NCBI RefSeq assembly: GCF_000192795.1
Contig: NW_007360611.1
Location: 1-64,000 of the forward strand
Reading direction: 5' to 3'
DNA length: 64,000 nucleotides
Source of the DNA: Vavraia culicis subsp. floridensis
Lineage: Eukaryota; Microsporidia; Pleistophoridae
Shown here piece by piece: positions 60,443 to 64,000 of the stretch. A program made the translations under genes and the position numbers. Each line of letters begins with the position of its first letter. Position 1 is the stretch's first letter. The notes under the pieces are model-generated. The model was not told the DNA's origin and did no database searches. It worked only from the letters and a program-made list of their open reading frames with translations.

Positions 60443-61729
60443 TTAACTAAAAGACAATTTTTGTAGTATCATATCCGCTTCTTCATCATCAATACATAGG
60501 TTATTCTTTTTTCTGCTGATAAACAGGGTGTCAAGATTTTCGAGTTTATTCACGCCCTGCTTGACCAAAAATTTTGAAATCTTTGTGAACTTGAGCGCAT
60601 CAAACTCGGATATCGTATTGAAACTCAAAACGAATTCGATAAAACCTCCACATAATTTATCATTGCGAATCTCCTTCAAGGTTTTATTCCAGTGCCCCTG
60701 AAAAATTTCGTCTACAGCTTCGTTAAAGACAAGAATATTCCTTTTCAAATCATTCAGAAGGTGTTCTGAATTGGTTTGTTGAAAAGAGATGATCTCACTC
60801 TTCATAATGTTCAAAAACACCTCTTCCTTCAGTTCATTGACATCATAAAAATTTCTTTTGTACCTTTGAGTAAAATATATGACGTCTGAAAACGCCAAAA
60901 TTTTTTCCTGTACGGTTTCAGATCTCCTGTCACTAAAGAAATCAACAATTGCTTGTTTCGTAAACTTTAAAACCTGTTCGTCCCCAATATTGATTACGCT
61001 CTCCATTATTGTGAGCACATCGAGAAAGTCCCTGAGATCTGCTGAGATAATGTTGCCCACATTCACCATTTCTGTTCTTTTACTTCTTTTAGAAATCTTA
61101 ATTAGCTCAGTAACTAAAACCTTCTTTTTCAATTCGTCAATATTCGTTTTATAAAACGGTGTACCAGCAAAATACTCATTAAACTTTGCAAGTTCTTCGT
61201 TAAAATCGCTCATCTCTTTTTTGGCATTTCTTAGTAAATAATTGTACAATGTCCTGCTAAACTTAGACTTGATTCTAAATACGCCTTTACTTTCCGGTAT
61301 GTTTTCTATATTTATGAGTTCCGCGTGTCTGTCTTTCATAGTGTTGTTCTTTAACCAAAAATAGAAGTATTTCGCATCCTCATGGATACTCAAATCACTG
61401 TATCGCTTGAATATTTTGAATTTAACCCGCAGTTCTCCCTCATCCTCATTTTCTGCACTGGCCATGGCATCTTTTTCGATTCTGTATATCATTTCGCTCT
61501 TTTCATTCATAAAGACTGAGAATTGCACATTTGATTGCGCATTGCGCAGCGTTCTGTCGATTTCTGCCAATCTGTCTTCATACTGCTTCAATTGACATAA
61601 AATGCTCGCTTCAACAGATTTCCTATCATTTCTAATTTCCTCTATTCTGTTTTTCACATCCTCGATGTCTTGGTTGATCACCACAATGTTTTTGCTCTTC
61701 ACAAGCAGATCCTGGAGGTCCTTCAGCAT
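60443..61729 (-). CDS. Helical protein, Zw10/Dsl1-like tether candidate
   Basis: The 428-residue product is all-helical. It has an N-terminal coiled coil (DIEDVKNRIEEIRNDRKSVE) and helical bundles without membrane segments. The C-terminal part (ILAFSDVIYFTQRYKRNFYD, VDEIFQGHWNKTLKEI, TISEFDALKFTKISKFLVKQ) resembles the Zw10/Dsl1 family of CATCHR tethers acting in Golgi-to-ER retrograde transport and, in animals, at kinetochores. This is a weak, pattern-level resemblance; COG or exocyst subunits are alternatives. CCC directly precedes the ATG. Confidence 0.6.
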   Translation of the reverse strand: MLKDLQDLLVKSKNIVVINQDIEDVKNRIEEIRNDRKSVEASILCQLKQYEDRLAEIDRTLRNAQSNVQFSVFMNEKSEMIYRIEKDAMASAENEDEGELRVKFKIFKRYSDLSIHEDAKYFYFWLKNNTMKDRHAELINIENIPESKGVFRIKSKFSRTLYNYLLRNAKKEMSDFNEELAKFNEYFAGTPFYKTNIDELKKKVLVTELIKISKRSKRTEMVNVGNIISADLRDFLDVLTIMESVINIGDEQVLKFTKQAIVDFFSDRRSETVQEKILAFSDVIYFTQRYKRNFYDVNELKEEVFLNIMKSEIISFQQTNSEHLLNDLKRNILVFNEAVDEIFQGHWNKTLKEIRNDKLCGGFIEFVLSFNTISEFDALKFTKISKFLVKQGVNKLENLDTLFISRKKNNLCIDDEEADMILQKLSFS

Positions 61730-63899
61730 GGGTTCTATTCCAAAGCAAATTTTGTGTACAATATGCCGTTATACCGGCGCATAGAAGTTGATAGAGAGAA
61801 AAATGATGAACTCAATAAATGATCGGATTACATTTTGGCCAACTCCATTCCTGAGGATAAGAAAAGAAGAATCACTAAAATACTTATTTCAGATGGAACT
61901 GCACATGTCTTTGCTCTGAAATCATTTGAAATGATGACAAAAATAAACTGCACGCTGTTATACGTGAGTGCTTTGTGATGATTATTTGTGGCCGATAATT
62001 TGTTATTAAAAGTGAATAATACTCATTTTGCAGGTCTAGCCATGCCGATCGTAGCACAAAATAAATGAAGAGCCAATTCTGCATGGTATGTTAAACAAAT
62101 GTTTGCATACCGTAGAAATATATGAAAATTTTACAAAACCAAGAAAGTGCGATGTAAAATATGATTTGTGGGTAAATGATGGGAGACGTAAAAAACAATT
62201 GTGTATTGCATTAGAGATCGTGTATTGCATTAGAGATCGTGTATTGCCGCGATTTTCTTTAAATTGATAAAAATTGGATTTGTGAAGGTTTGCCTGAAAC
62301 AAAGGACCAGCATAGGAAACACACTCTATGAATATTCGGAAGGGCCTGACAGATTTATGAATAATGATACAACGCGTTTACATGCTCGCGAGATATAATT
62401 TGGCTCCTAATCCGTGTGAGAGCGGTTTTACCCCTTAAACACCAGTCAAAGTCTCTAATATGAATTTTATCGAATGAATTATTAATAGTTCGTCATTTGT
62501 TAATAGGTCCAGAATATTTGGCCTAACGGTGTAGAATGTGATGCATCGCTTTAGATCATGTATTTATTTGGATGATTGCTTGAATACAAGGAGTAGAGAT
62601 ATCTCATTATTAACGATGTATGCTAGTCTTCTAGACCAAGCTCTTCGTTGTAGAATCAACACTGGTATGCACTTACAAGGTCGAATTAAACCAATTGCAA
62701 TGTTATATACGAGCAGAACACTGTAATTGCCATAATCCTCAACTCTTTGGCTAATATATTTAGTGTATATGAATGAAGTTAGAAAATACATATGGCAGGT
62801 GTTCAGAATTGTAACAATCGACTTGTAGGTAAGTGTAGCCGTTCAATATTGGACAACATTTTCATATTTCAACATGATGTTCAGATCATGTATCATAATT
62901 ATTTTTACGCTAACAGCGGAACAATAGCGCAGGAAAAATCAACATCTAATATCAAACCAATAAAGAAATATTTCACAGTCAAACTGCACAATATTATATT
63001 AAACTAAGCGGTGAATTCTATATTTGAAATCTTTGTTAAGTTATTGAGGAATACTTGGTAGTTTTGAAATAAAGGCTTGTTCCAAGTTGAATAAAGTATT
63101 TCTAATAAAACATGTTACGGGACAAACGATGAATTATTATGATTTGTACGTTTATGAGCTGCTTACAGTAACAAATACTTATCGCTTTGATATAAAATGC
63201 GAATACGCAAGCAACATCTTTTTTGTGCTTGTACTGTTATAAAGTAAAACCTGTAGCATCCATCTCATTTTTATTGGCCAAGCTTTATTGTTTTTAGGTA
63301 AATGATCATTATCTCCTTTACGAAATGCTTTACACAAGCCGTTTGTCAATTCAGAAACGAATAAAATCCCGCCCTTGCATTCATTATAACTATGTTTATC
63401 TCCTGGACACTAAAAAAGGAGGAGACCACTATTGAAGTGAATAAAAACATCTATTTGTGCAAATTGATAAGACAGCTATGAGGACATGAAAGCATTTGAA
63501 CGAATTATCTTTTTCCATGTTACTGTCCAGAACGTGGCTGGAGCGAAAAAAGCTTCTAAAAATATTTTGTTCTGTATAAAGCTAAATGACCTGTGAATTA
63601 CTAATCGCGTACAAAAACACCGAAGCAAAAAGTTGCCATATTCAGCCAAAAACAGGAGAAGAATCGTACAGAAATAGGAAAATACTCTGTTTGAACATTT
63701 CATTTCCGTATAGAGTAATAAAAGAGTATATTTTGATTCATAAGCTACTTTAAATTTAATTTTACTGACTTATCAGAAGATCTTTATTGACAAATTAATG
63801 ACAGCAAGATCAAATTGCTCCTTTAATGAATAAGGAGTGGTTAGTTAATTCGTTAGTTATAAAAAAATATTTCATAAAACATCAGTGCTTGCAAAGAAT
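61730..63899. other. Long AT-rich spacer
   Basis: No convincing gene. A short tandem duplication lies at 62202-62247. Confidence 0.5.
62202..62247. repeat. 19-bp tandem duplication
   Basis: TGTATTGCATTAGAGATCG occurs twice in a row, followed by a third partial unit (TGTATTGC). Confidence 0.9.
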
Positions 63900-64000
63900 A
63901 TGCCGGAAAGCGAGAAGAAAGAAGAGACGAAAAAAGACGAGGTGAAGAACGAGGAACCACAAAAAGACGAGGCAAAGAACGAGGACCAGCCAACAAAGGA
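63900..64000 (+). CDS. Partial Lys/Glu-rich gene, cut by the window end
   Basis: From ATG at 63900 the frame stays open to the edge: MPESEKKEETKKDEVKNEEP, then a QKDEAKNED repeat of the same theme. Short degenerate repeats of KKDE(V/A)KNE are visible. Function cannot be judged from 33 residues. Confidence 0.5.
   Translation, partial: MPESEKKEETKKDEVKNEEPQKDEAKNEDQPTK

Noticed and set aside
1..64000. tRNA and rRNA genes
   Set aside because: T-loop-like strings (GGTTCAAAT and similar) were inspected by eye; none had a matching A-box and acceptor stem. A covariance-model scan would be decisive.

Overview
The window looks like a piece of a microsporidian nuclear genome. Coding regions are mostly intronless and divergent, and the products are a reduced eukaryotic set (TFIIH helicase, eIF2-beta, tubulin cofactor D, kinetochore NUF2, Mediator Med10, V-ATPase c'', PP6-like phosphatase, p24 cargo receptor). 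There is a candidate polar tube protein 2. Many start codons have a C-run or G-run immediately upstream, which is a known microsporidian initiation signal. Long spacers, two giant leucine-rich-repeat paralogues and a Helitron relic suggest an expanded genome such as the Trachipleistophora/Vavraia lineage; that placement is inference. No tRNA, rRNA or CRISPR array was recognised.

Layout. 0-15 kb: zinc-ribbon protein, glyoxalase II, large TRAPP-like protein, PTP2-like secreted protein, RS/RGG-rich RRM protein, 30-bp minisatellite, eIF2-beta. 15-25 kb: tubulin cofactor D and XPD/Rad3 helicase converge on a 47-bp tandem array, followed by the first LRR giant. 25-27.5 kb: AT-rich spacer with decayed minus-strand coding traces. 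27.5-36 kb: PP6/Sit4-like phosphatase, small coiled protein, Med10, V-ATPase c'', a 735-aa coiled-coil protein converging with NUF2. 36-48 kb: small genes in long spacers, including a Helitron helicase relic with a near-canonical 3' terminus, an Lso2/CCDC124 ribosome-hibernation factor, a p24 protein, glutathione peroxidase and an EF-hand protein. 48-58 kb: second LRR giant, a repeat-bearing membrane protein, a SUZ12-like protein (C2H2 finger plus VEFS-type tail) and a tail-anchored protein. 58-64 kb: an assembly gap inside a 102-bp tandem repeat, a Zw10/Dsl1-like candidate and the start of a Lys/Glu-rich gene cut by the window edge.

The genes do not form an operon-like pathway; they are dispersed housekeeping genes. 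The points of interest are the apparent PRC2 subunit SUZ12, the Helitron relic, the LRR gene pair, the PTP2 candidate, the tandem arrays and several lineage-specific small genes. Start codons were revised from the longest open frames where a C-run motif or a paralogue alignment decided the matter.
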